From Candidatus Latescibacterota bacterium (lineage in GTDB: Bacteria > Latescibacterota > UBA2968 > UBA8231): a DNA stretch of 64,000 nucleotides. The notes under the pieces were generated by a model. The model was not told the origin of the DNA, made no database searches, and saw nothing but the letters and a program-made list of their open reading frames with translations. Made by a program: the position numbers and the translations under genes. Below are positions 17,974 to 25,011 of this stretch, piece by piece (positions within the stretch are counted from its first letter, which is position 1; every line of letters begins with the position of its first letter). Location of the stretch: contig JAJDUT010000110.1 of the NCBI GenBank assembly GCA_022826515.1, positions 1 to 64,000 on the forward strand. The letters are read 5' to 3'.

Positions 17974-18783
17974 ATGACGGTGCAATACGCGCTCAACACA
18001 TCGACGATTCGCCCGGCGTCGCTGATGGAGAAAATCCGCATTGCCGGACAGACCGGCTATCGGGGCATTGAGCTGTGGAACGATGACTTGACCGCGCACG
18101 AGCAGCAGGGCGGCTCGCTCGCAGACGTGCGGCAGGCATTGGCCGACTACGGATTGGCAGTGCCGACCGTCATTGCACTCCACGGCTGGTTGGGGGCTGA
18201 GGGCGCGTCGCGGGCGCAGGCATTGGAAGAGGTGCGGCGGCGGATGGCGCAAGCAGTAGCGGTGGGGGCCGAGTTTATCGTCGCCAGCCCGCCGCGAGAC
18301 CTCTGTGACCTGAGCCGAGGCGGGGCTGATTATCGCGAATTGTTGGAGATCGGCCAAGAAATCGGCGTGCGCCCGGCGATGGAGTACTTAGGCTTTGTGC
18401 AAAGCGTGTACACCATTGACCAAGCTTGGCAGATCGCCACCGACGCCGACCATTTAGATGCCAGTTTGATTATGGATCCGTTCCACATCCTGCGTGGCGG
18501 CGGCCCCATTGCGAGCATCGCTAAGGTGCCCGGCGACAAGGTCGCGGTCTGGCACTGGAACGATGCCCCGAGCGACAAGCCCTTTGCCGAACAAAGCGAC
18601 GCCGACCGAGTGATGCCGGGCGATGGAGTCGGGCCATTGCGCGAGATCGAGCGGCTGGCGCAAGCGCAGGGATACGAGGGGTTTGTGTCGCTGGAACTGT
18701 TCAATCCGGGGCTATGGGAGCAAGATCCGGCGGAAGTCGCGCGGATTGGTCTGGAGAAGATGCGGGCGTATTTCGCTGGCTAA
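17974..18783 (+). CDS. Sugar phosphate isomerase/epimerase (xylose isomerase-like TIM barrel)
   Basis: A 269-aa protein of the AP-endonuclease-2/xylose-isomerase-like family. It shows GYRGIELWNDD near the N-terminus, the metal-ligand region AMEYLGF near 132, SLIMDPFHILRGG near 165, VAVWHWNDAP near 190 and FVSLELFNPGLW near 232. These carry the Glu, Asp/His, His and Glu residues that bind the metal ion. The substrate is unknown, probably a ketose or inositol derivative. An AAAGGAA site precedes the ATG; it lies 16 nt after the glycosyltransferase and is likely cotranscribed. Confidence 0.88.
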   Translation: MTVQYALNTSTIRPASLMEKIRIAGQTGYRGIELWNDDLTAHEQQGGSLADVRQALADYGLAVPTVIALHGWLGAEGASRAQALEEVRRRMAQAVAVGAEFIVASPPRDLCDLSRGGADYRELLEIGQEIGVRPAMEYLGFVQSVYTIDQAWQIATDADHLDASLIMDPFHILRGGGPIASIAKVPGDKVAVWHWNDAPSDKPFAEQSDADRVMPGDGVGPLREIERLAQAQGYEGFVSLELFNPGLWEQDPAEVARIGLEKMRAYFAG

Positions 18784-18800
18784 ACGCAGCTTGCCCCGCG

Positions 18801-19304
18801 TTAAAGCCCTAAAATCTCGCGCGTTCTTCGCGGCAGCGCGCGCCAATTGGCGATTAGATAGCGGTTGCCATCGACATCCTCGATGACGGCCCGGCTGCCG
18901 GAGAGCATGCGCACATTGGTGCGATAGCCGCGGATTTCGAGTTGGCGGGGACCGCTGGTAGTTTCGATCTGGCCGCGCAGCACCCCGAATTCCTCGTCGA
19001 GACTATTGAAAGCGAGGATCTGCGGTTGAAAGTAGATCTTGTCGAGTTCGTCTCGCAGCGCTTGGCGGCTTTGGTCGTCGAGCTGCTGCGGATCTTCGAT
19101 TATGCCGAGTTCTTGGTCTTCAGCGGCAAAGACGCCGATGTAGCGGTCGGACTCTTCTAATGGGAAGGCGCGGCGGATCTTAATGTCGGTGTACTCCTCG
19201 CCATCGAGCATGAGGATCAAGCTACCGCGCTCGGAGCGGCCGAAACGCATCTTTTTGGGGTCTAGCAGAAAATCCTCGTACGAATAACCGCGTGTCTCGC
19301 TCAT
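18801..19304 (-). CDS. DUF1854 family protein linked to an ABC exporter
   Basis: A 167-aa protein matching the DUF1854 pattern: YIGVFAAEDQELGIIEDPQQLDD near 55 and IYFQPQILAFNSLDEEFGVL near 90, ending in a VEDVDGNRYLIANW-like segment. DUF1854 proteins are known mainly as small partners encoded next to ABC exporters, some near cyanophycin genes. Here its ATG overlaps the stop of the ABC exporter by 4 nt (ATGA), so translation is coupled. No cyanophycin synthetase is in the window. The molecular role is unknown. Confidence 0.88.
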   Translation of the reverse strand: MSETRGYSYEDFLLDPKKMRFGRSERGSLILMLDGEEYTDIKIRRAFPLEESDRYIGVFAAEDQELGIIEDPQQLDDQSRQALRDELDKIYFQPQILAFNSLDEEFGVLRGQIETTSGPRQLEIRGYRTNVRMLSGSRAVIEDVDGNRYLIANWRALPRRTREILGL

Positions 19305-21592
19305 AGCGCCCGCACTTTCGCCATTTCGGTTTGCATATCGACCAGCCGGCGATAGACGCCGTCCTCCTTGTTGAGCAACTCTTCGTGGGTGCCGACCTCG
19401 GCGACGCGCCCTCTTTCCAACACCAGCAGTCGGTCGGCGTTTTTAAGCGTCGAGAGCCGGTGGGCAATGGCAAAGGTGGTGCGGCCGGCTACTAACCGTT
19501 CGAGCGCCTCTTGGATTTCGTATTCGGTCTGGGTATCGACTGAGGCGGTGGCTTCGTCGAGGATCAGGATGCGCGGGTTGCCGATCAGGGCGCGGGCAAT
19601 GGAGATGCGCTGGCGCTCGCCGCCGGAGAGCCGACCGCCGCGCTCGCCGACTTGGGTGTCGTAGCCATCGGGAAAATTCATGATGAACTTGTGGGCGTTG
19701 GCCGTACGGGCCGCCTCGATGACCTCTTGGCGCGTGGCGTCGGGGTGGCCGTAGGCGATATTGCTGGCGATAGAGCCTTGGAACAGCAGCGGCTCTTGCA
19801 AGACCACGCCGATTTGGTTGCGCAGTGCCTGCTGTTTGAGCCGGGTAATGGGCTGGCCGTCGATGCGGACTTGGCCGTCGGTGGCGTCGTAGAACCGCGA
19901 GATGAGGTTGACCAAGGTCGATTTGCCCGCGCCGCTGGGGCCAACGATGCCGATCATCTCGCCGGGCGTGGTCTTAAAGTGGATGCGGTCGAGAATGCGC
20001 GCCGAGCCGTCGTACGTGAAGCTGACGTTGCGGAATTCTACCGCGCCGGTAAGCACGCCAGGATCTATGGCGTCGGGGTCGTCTTGGACTTCGGGCTCAG
20101 TGTCGATGATCTCAAAGACGCGCTCGGCCGTCGTCGCCGCGGTCTCTAGCTGCTCGGTGAGGTTACACAGCGAGCGCACCGGCGCGTAGAACATGACCAT
20201 GTACGAGATAAAAGCCTGCAAGTCGCCCAAGGTCAGCGTGTTGCCGAGCACCCGGTTGCCGCCAAACCACCACAGGACGATCGAGCCGACCGAGGTTATA
20301 AAAGCGATCGTCGGGATGTAATAGGAACGCATCTTGAAGGCGGTCATCTGCGATTCGCGCAGATCGACGTTACGCTCGTTGAAACGATCGAGCTCGCGGT
20401 TTTCTTGGGCAAACGCCTTTACTACTTTGACGCCGGGGATGGAGTCGGCGAGCATGGCGTTGAGGGTAGAAATGCGACGCCATATCCGGTGGAAAATCCA
20501 GTGGATGCGATTGCGGTAGATGATGGTGCCGACGATCATGAAAGGAATTGGGATCAGCGACAAAAATGCCAACTCCCAATTCATTACAAAGAGCATCGCG
20601 CAGATGCCGACGATGGTCAGCCCGTCGATGACAATGTCTTGAAACCCCGAGGTGATAAAGCTGCGCATGCGCTCGGTATCGCTGGTGACTCGGGTCATGA
20701 TTCGACCGGTGCTGAGCTTGTTGTAAAACGTCAGCGACAGCAATTGCAAATGTTGGAAAATTTGCATCTGCAAATCGTACACGACGCGCTGGCCGAGCCA
20801 CCCTAGGGCGTACATCCGCACGCCGCTGATGATGCCGCGGCTGATATAGATACCGAGCAGGCCGAGCACGACCAACAGCAGGAGTTGGACGCTCGCGGCA
20901 GGGGGCGTGGTCGCCTCGCCCTCGGCGATGCCAGCGGCTTCGTATTGGACGAGGACCGGGACGACGACATCGTCGATGAGGATGCGGTTGAGCTGGGGCG
21001 GCAGCAGGCTGATGACCGTCAGCAAGATCGTCAGCGTAAACCCGAGCAGTGCCTGGGTTTTATAGGGCTTGATATAGGAAAACAACCGCCAGAAGGTCTC
21101 GGTCTGGCGCAGGCAGTTGGGGCAGACTTTGGAGCCGGAGCGCAGGGCGCGGCCGCAGGTGGGGCAGTGCTCTACTGTTTTGACGGGATCGACATGCAGC
21201 GCCCCGTCCTCGTCTGCGTCTTCTTCCTCGACTAGGCCAGCGCCCTCAATGGCTTGGGGCACGCCGGAGAATTTGTAGTACGCACTCTGCGAAAAGCGCA
21301 GCAGCTCGACGGTCTCATCCTCCAGTTCGACGACGAGCGCACCGCTGCCCACGTAGTTGCGGGTCTGGATGCCTTGCACTTCGTCCAAACCGAGGCGCAC
21401 GGTCTCGGGCGTATCTGCGCCATTGGGGTGGAAGACGAGTATCCGCTCGTCGGTGAGAGCAAACCAAGAGTCGCCGTATTGCCCGTCGGGGCGAATGTCC
21501 GCGGCGAGAAGGACGATGAGCAGCTCGCCGGGTTGCAATTCGCCGCGAATGTGGGGCAATAGGCGTTCGGGTATAGGTTCGACTAGATCCAA
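19301..21592 (-). CDS. ABC exporter with N-terminal PH-like domain and zinc ribbon
   Basis: A 763-aa fused transporter. Residues 1-120 look like a small PH/GRAM-type beta domain (ERILVFHPN, LDEVQGIQTRNYVGSGALVVEL). A zinc ribbon follows with Cys143, Cys146, Cys157 and Cys160. Then come six transmembrane helices and an ATPase domain with GPSGAGKST near 550, LSGGERQRISIARAL and ILILDEATASVD. It is a type IV homodimeric exporter. No ATG start fits; the frame opens with TTG at 21592. It is coupled to DUF1854 downstream, an arrangement known from cyanophycin-associated transporters. The substrate is unknown. Confidence 0.93.
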   Translation of the reverse strand: MDLVEPIPERLLPHIRGELQPGELLIVLLAADIRPDGQYGDSWFALTDERILVFHPNGADTPETVRLGLDEVQGIQTRNYVGSGALVVELEDETVELLRFSQSAYYKFSGVPQAIEGAGLVEEEDADEDGALHVDPVKTVEHCPTCGRALRSGSKVCPNCLRQTETFWRLFSYIKPYKTQALLGFTLTILLTVISLLPPQLNRILIDDVVVPVLVQYEAAGIAEGEATTPPAASVQLLLLVVLGLLGIYISRGIISGVRMYALGWLGQRVVYDLQMQIFQHLQLLSLTFYNKLSTGRIMTRVTSDTERMRSFITSGFQDIVIDGLTIVGICAMLFVMNWELAFLSLIPIPFMIVGTIIYRNRIHWIFHRIWRRISTLNAMLADSIPGVKVVKAFAQENRELDRFNERNVDLRESQMTAFKMRSYYIPTIAFITSVGSIVLWWFGGNRVLGNTLTLGDLQAFISYMVMFYAPVRSLCNLTEQLETAATTAERVFEIIDTEPEVQDDPDAIDPGVLTGAVEFRNVSFTYDGSARILDRIHFKTTPGEMIGIVGPSGAGKSTLVNLISRFYDATDGQVRIDGQPITRLKQQALRNQIGVVLQEPLLFQGSIASNIAYGHPDATRQEVIEAARTANAHKFIMNFPDGYDTQVGERGGRLSGGERQRISIARALIGNPRILILDEATASVDTQTEYEIQEALERLVAGRTTFAIAHRLSTLKNADRLLVLERGRVAEVGTHEELLNKEDGVYRRLVDMQTEMAKVRAL

Positions 21593-21792
21593 AACGGCCC
21601 TATGTATTGGTTAAACAGCGATTTGTGTTGGGGGCTGTGAGGCTTTGAGGAGGGGCAAAAGGTTGTGTGGGTCTCACTACGTAAAAGTTAAGGGATTTTA
21701 GCAAAAGGGCAAACGCGGTGTGCCCGAAGTGAATGATGGGTTTGCCCGGTGGTTGTTTAATAGTTGTATTGAAAGCAAAAAAGAGGAAAGCT

Positions 21793-22797
21793 ATGACTAT
21801 TAGCCGAGAGGAACTAAAAGAGCGGTTGGCCGCCTTGCCGCGATTGCAGCTAGCGTCCTTGCCGACGCCCTTGGAGGAACTAAAACGCCTCAGCGCCCAT
21901 CTAGCCGGTCCGCAAATTTGGGTCAAGCGCGACGATTTGACCGGCTTGGCTTTTGGTGGCAACAAGATCCGCGAATTTGAATACCAAATCGCCCAAGCCG
22001 TAGAGCAGGGCTGCGATGTGCTGGTACACTCAGCCGCCGCCCAGTCGAATCAATCGCGGCAGACGGCCGCAGTGGCCGCAAAATTAGGACTGTCTGCGGT
22101 GGTCGTCGGTCGCGACGACGCTCACGCACAGACGCAAGGGAACCTGCTGTTGACTCGCCTTTTTGGCGCGGAGGTGGACCTGCCAGCACCTAAGGAGCAA
22201 TCGAGAGCCGTGGCCGCGAAGATGGCCGCGCTGACCGCGGCTGGGCACCACCCCTTCCACACCAGCTCGGACGCGCGCATCTTCCGCAGTGTAGCGTACG
22301 TCGATGGAGCGTTAGAACTTTTGGCCCAATGCGAAGAACAGGGCGTTGAGCCAGCGGCGATCTACCTGTGTTCGGGGGCGCATACCCACGTGGGGCTAGT
22401 GGTGGCGTTCAAGGCGCTGGGCATTGATATGCGGGTGGTGGGCATCAGCCCCTCGCCGCGCGACGATCGCGAAGCCGCTGAGGGGCATCTCGCGCTGGCG
22501 TGGGAATGCGCCGAGATCCTAGGGCTAGACCTCTCGCTGAAGGTAGAGGATTTCGAGAGTTACGCCGCGTTTGTCGGCCCGGACTATGGTGTGGTCACTC
22601 CAGAGGGCTGCGAAGCTCTGCACCTGTTAGCGCAGCAGGAAGGACTGTTGCTCGATCCTTCCTACACCAGCAAAGCCATGGCCGGGCTTTTGGCGCATGT
22701 GCGGGCGGGTTGGTGGCGTCCCGAGCAGAGCCTTATCTTTCTCCATACCGGCGGCACACCCGCGCTTTTTGCGTACGCCAAAGACTTGGGCTATTAA
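21793..22797 (+). CDS. PLP-dependent D-cysteine desulfhydrase / ACC deaminase family enzyme
   Basis: A 334-aa fold-type II PLP enzyme. IWVKRDDLTGLAFGGNKIREFEY holds the PLP lysine (Lys58, GGNK). SAAAQSNQSRQTAAVAAKLG binds cofactor and substrate. A glycine loop is in CSGAHTHVGLV and the C-terminal LHTGGTPALFAY closes the site. These match D-cysteine desulfhydrase and ACC deaminase; the substrate cannot be settled. The start at 21793 follows AGAGGAAAG; the longer frame from 21733 lacks a site. The gene ends at a terminator before higBA. Confidence 0.9.
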   Translation: MTISREELKERLAALPRLQLASLPTPLEELKRLSAHLAGPQIWVKRDDLTGLAFGGNKIREFEYQIAQAVEQGCDVLVHSAAAQSNQSRQTAAVAAKLGLSAVVVGRDDAHAQTQGNLLLTRLFGAEVDLPAPKEQSRAVAAKMAALTAAGHHPFHTSSDARIFRSVAYVDGALELLAQCEEQGVEPAAIYLCSGAHTHVGLVVAFKALGIDMRVVGISPSPRDDREAAEGHLALAWECAEILGLDLSLKVEDFESYAAFVGPDYGVVTPEGCEALHLLAQQEGLLLDPSYTSKAMAGLLAHVRAGWWRPEQSLIFLHTGGTPALFAYAKDLGY

Positions 22798-22804
22798 TCA
22801 CGAT

Positions 22805-22840
22805 AAGAGCCGCTTGCAACGGCTGGAGCGGCTCTTGTCT
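22805..22840 (+). terminator. Intrinsic terminator after the PLP enzyme gene
   Basis: AAGAGCCGCT pairs with AGCGGCTCTT around a 12-nt loop, followed by a short T-containing tail. It lies 8 nt after the stop codon. Confidence 0.8.
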
Positions 22841-22847
22841 ATGCCTA

Positions 22848-22884
22848 TTGACAAGTGACAGGCGACACTGTGGGATACCAGTGT
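22848..22884 (+). promoter_or_regulatory. higBA promoter and candidate HigA operator
   Basis: TTGACA at 22848-22853 is followed after 17 nt by a weak -10 (TGGGAT, 22871-22876). An inverted repeat ACACTG...CAGTGT (22865-22870 and 22879-22884) spans the -10 region and reaches into the GTG start of higB. This is where an autoregulatory antitoxin would bind. The site is read from sequence only. Confidence 0.5.
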
Positions 22885-23161
22885 GATAGTATCATTCAAG
22901 CATCGGGGACTCGGGGCGCTCTACAATGGTCAAGGGGCGCGGAGAGTAGCACCAGAGCACGTCCGTAAGTTGAGAGATATTCTTGCGGCGCTTGATCGGA
23001 GTCGGACACCACAGGATATGAACTTGCCAGGCTTCAGGCTCCATCAGCTAAAAGGCCAGTTGAGGGGGCACTATGCTATCTCGGTGTCGGGAAATTGGCG
23101 CGTGACCTTCCGATTCCAAGATGGTCACGCGGTCGATGTGGACTACATAGACTATCACTAA
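22883..23161 (+). CDS. higB: HigB-type RelE-family toxin
   Basis: A 92-aa RelE/HigB mRNA interferase. The sequence opens MIVSFKHRGLGALY and contains DMNLPGFRLHQLKG near 45-58, SVSGNWRVTFRF near 67-78 and the C-terminal DVDYIDYH, all diagnostic for the HigB-1 plasmid-maintenance killer family. It should cleave translated mRNA on ribosomes when free of antitoxin. The start is GTG at 22883 inside an inverted repeat and without a ribosome binding site. The toxin gene precedes the antitoxin, as usual in higBA. Confidence 0.93.
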   Translation: MIVSFKHRGLGALYNGQGARRVAPEHVRKLRDILAALDRSRTPQDMNLPGFRLHQLKGQLRGHYAISVSGNWRVTFRFQDGHAVDVDYIDYH

Positions 23162-23175
23162 ATGGGAGTGGAAAT

Positions 23176-23478
23176 ATGGCAATGCACGATCCTCCGCATC
23201 CAGGTGGAATCGTACGACGACAGTGTCTGCAGCCGCTTGGTCTGTCCGTGACTAGGGCGGCGGAAGGTCTGGGCGTAACCCGTCAGGCGCTGTCCGATCT
23301 TGTAAACGAGAGGAGGGGCATCTCGACCGAGATGGCCATTCGCCTATCCAAGGCGTTCGGCTCTACGCCGGAGACTTGGCTCGGAATGCAGATGGCCTAC
23401 GATCTCTGGCAGGCCCGCGAACGCGCCGAGCAGATTGAGACCGAAATGTTTGAGATGCCGGCGGCGACGGGCCGCTAG
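23176..23478 (+). CDS. higA: HigA-type HTH antitoxin
   Basis: A 100-aa helix-turn-helix protein opening MAMHDPPHPGGIVRRQCLQPLG with the XRE fold VTRAAEGLGVTRQALSDLVNERRGIS and the HigA signature PETWLGMQMAYDLWQAR. It neutralises HigB and represses its own operon. The start at 23176 follows a GGGAGTGGA site 14 nt after the higB stop. A longer open frame back to 23095 overlaps higB and is not needed. Confidence 0.93.
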   Translation: MAMHDPPHPGGIVRRQCLQPLGLSVTRAAEGLGVTRQALSDLVNERRGISTEMAIRLSKAFGSTPETWLGMQMAYDLWQARERAEQIETEMFEMPAATGR

Positions 23479-23511
23479 GGTATAGGAACTCCACAGAAAG
23501 AGGCTTGTATC

Positions 23512-23688
23512 ATGTCCAACAATCAGCAGTATGAAGCGGAAATCCGCGAAGTGCAACGCAGTTTATACGGCCTTATGAACAGCATAGCGTCGGATAATCT
23601 AGGGGATAAGGACGAATGTTTAGAAAATCTTAGGACTGCTGTAGAATATCTTGGCTGGGCGATAGATAAGTTGAAAGAGGACGACTAG
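23512..23688 (+). CDS. Small 58-aa acidic helical protein, unknown function
   Basis: An ORF of 58 codons plus stop with a GAGG-type site about 9 nt before the ATG. The product (MSNNQQYEAEIREVQRSLYG ... WAIDKLKEDD) is acidic, almost fully helical and has heptad-like spacing that could form a helical hairpin. It lies 33 nt after higA in the same direction and ends 9 nt before the broken oxidase gene. Its codon use looks less G+C-rich than the neighbours, as does the local DNA, which suggests recent acquisition with higBA. No family recognised. Confidence 0.6.
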   Translation: MSNNQQYEAEIREVQRSLYGLMNSIASDNLGDKDECLENLRTAVEYLGWAIDKLKEDD

Positions 23689-23697
23689 TTACTAATA

Positions 23698-24249
23698 ATG
23701 CAACTTCCCAAACCCGACTCCACCCGATTCAAGCGACGCGGAGACCTCATCAGTCGTCTGCTTGAACACCTGCGCGCCGATCAGATTATTCACCACCGCG
23801 AGGACGTAGTCGCCTATGAATGCGACGGCCTGTCGGCGTATCGCCAGCGGCCCATGCTGGTCGCCTTACCGGATAGCACCGAGCAGGTCGCGGCCGTACT
23901 CCGGTCGTGCTCCCAACTCGACATTCCCATCGTCCCTTGGGGCGCTGGCACCGGACTTTCAGGGGATGCCCTGCCGAGGGAATATGGAGTCGTGTTGAGC
24001 ACGGCGCGGATGCGAGCGGTCCTCGACATTGACTTGGAAAACCGCGCGGTGACCGTGCAGCCGGGCGTGACCAACCAAGCTGTGACCGAAGCGGTGGAGC
24101 AGAGCGGTTTCTACTACGCGCCCGATCCTTCGAGTTGGAACGGTTCTAAGGCGGCGAGTCTGCCGCCAATTACAGGCACAAAAATCACCGAGGAGGCGAT
24201 GCATGGCTACGGCCTTTGCCCTAGTGGGCGACCGCTATCACACGTCTGA
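23698..24249 (+). pseudogene. Truncated FAD-linked oxidase (GlcD-like) remnant
   Basis: The first about 146 residues match the FAD-binding N-terminus of glycolate oxidase subunit GlcD-type enzymes: HHREDVVAYECDGLSAYRQ, VPWGAGTGLSGDALP (FAD pyrophosphate binding) and QPGVTNQAVTEAVEQSGFYYAPDPSS. In intact enzymes the glycine-rich segment after APDPSS continues for over 300 residues. Here the sequence leaves the family at about 24135 and runs in an unrelated frame to a stop at 24249, overlapping the ThuA-like gene. A deletion has probably joined it to the next gene's upstream region. It is not expected to be active. Confidence 0.8.
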
Positions 24250-24931
24250 TTACATCCGCACGGCTTTGGGCCGCACCTTGGTCCAAGGCATGGGGTTGTC
24301 CATTGACTTTACCGACGAACTTACCCTGCTCAATGCCCAACATCTGTCGAGCTATCGGCTGCTGATCGTCTTCCGCGACGGCATGATCTGGCCCAATGGC
24401 TACGGAATAGAGGCTGCGTCCGTCAGCGAGCCGCCCGTCGAAGCGGAGGAATCCCGTCCCGTGCAGTGGATTACCGAGGATCAGGGCCGCGCCGTGCGGA
24501 ACTTTGTGGAGGCAGGTGGGGCGGCTCTTTTCTACCACAATTCCACGTACATCGCTCCAGGGAGCAGCGACTTCCGCCACGTGCTAGGTGCCGCTACGCA
24601 AGGACACCCGCCAGTGCGTCCCTACCGAGTGCACATCACGCGCACAGACCATCCCATAACGCGCGGTGTGGAGGACTTTGTCGTCGAGGACGAGCAGCAC
24701 TTCATGCAATACGACAAGGATCCAGCTCATGTCTTGGCCGTCAGCGTCAACGACGACGGGGACGCTTGGCAGGACTTGGGCACCATGTGTGAGGCGGCTT
24801 GGGCTTATGAGTACGGCGCGGGCCGCGTGTGCTATTTATCACCGGGACACACCATCCCCGCGCTGTGGAATCCATCCTACGAGAAGTTGCAGCAAAACGC
24901 CGTGCGCTGGCTGCTGCGCGACGACTTGTAG
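24203..24931 (+). CDS. ThuA-like (trehalose utilization) class I glutamine amidotransferase-like protein
   Basis: A 242-aa protein with the ThuA flavodoxin-like pattern: FALVGDRYHTSDYIR at the N-terminus, LLIVFRDGMIWP near 52, RNFVEAGGAALFYHNSTYIAPGSSDFRHVLGA near 100 and HPITRGVEDFVVEDEQHFMQYDKD near 150, ending in GRVCYLSPGHTIPALWNPSY. The catalytic cysteine of true amidotransferases is absent, as in other ThuA proteins. Family members occur in sugar catabolism clusters; the reaction is poorly defined. A good AGGAGG site lies 6 nt before the ATG. Confidence 0.87.
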   Translation: MATAFALVGDRYHTSDYIRTALGRTLVQGMGLSIDFTDELTLLNAQHLSSYRLLIVFRDGMIWPNGYGIEAASVSEPPVEAEESRPVQWITEDQGRAVRNFVEAGGAALFYHNSTYIAPGSSDFRHVLGAATQGHPPVRPYRVHITRTDHPITRGVEDFVVEDEQHFMQYDKDPAHVLAVSVNDDGDAWQDLGTMCEAAWAYEYGAGRVCYLSPGHTIPALWNPSYEKLQQNAVRWLLRDDL

Positions 24932-25011
24932 AGGTGATTGGCAGCTAACGTATCCTGCCAACCTTTCCCCAAGACAGTGGCGATTGATGAGGAACGCGTC
25001 GGTTTGTGGAA

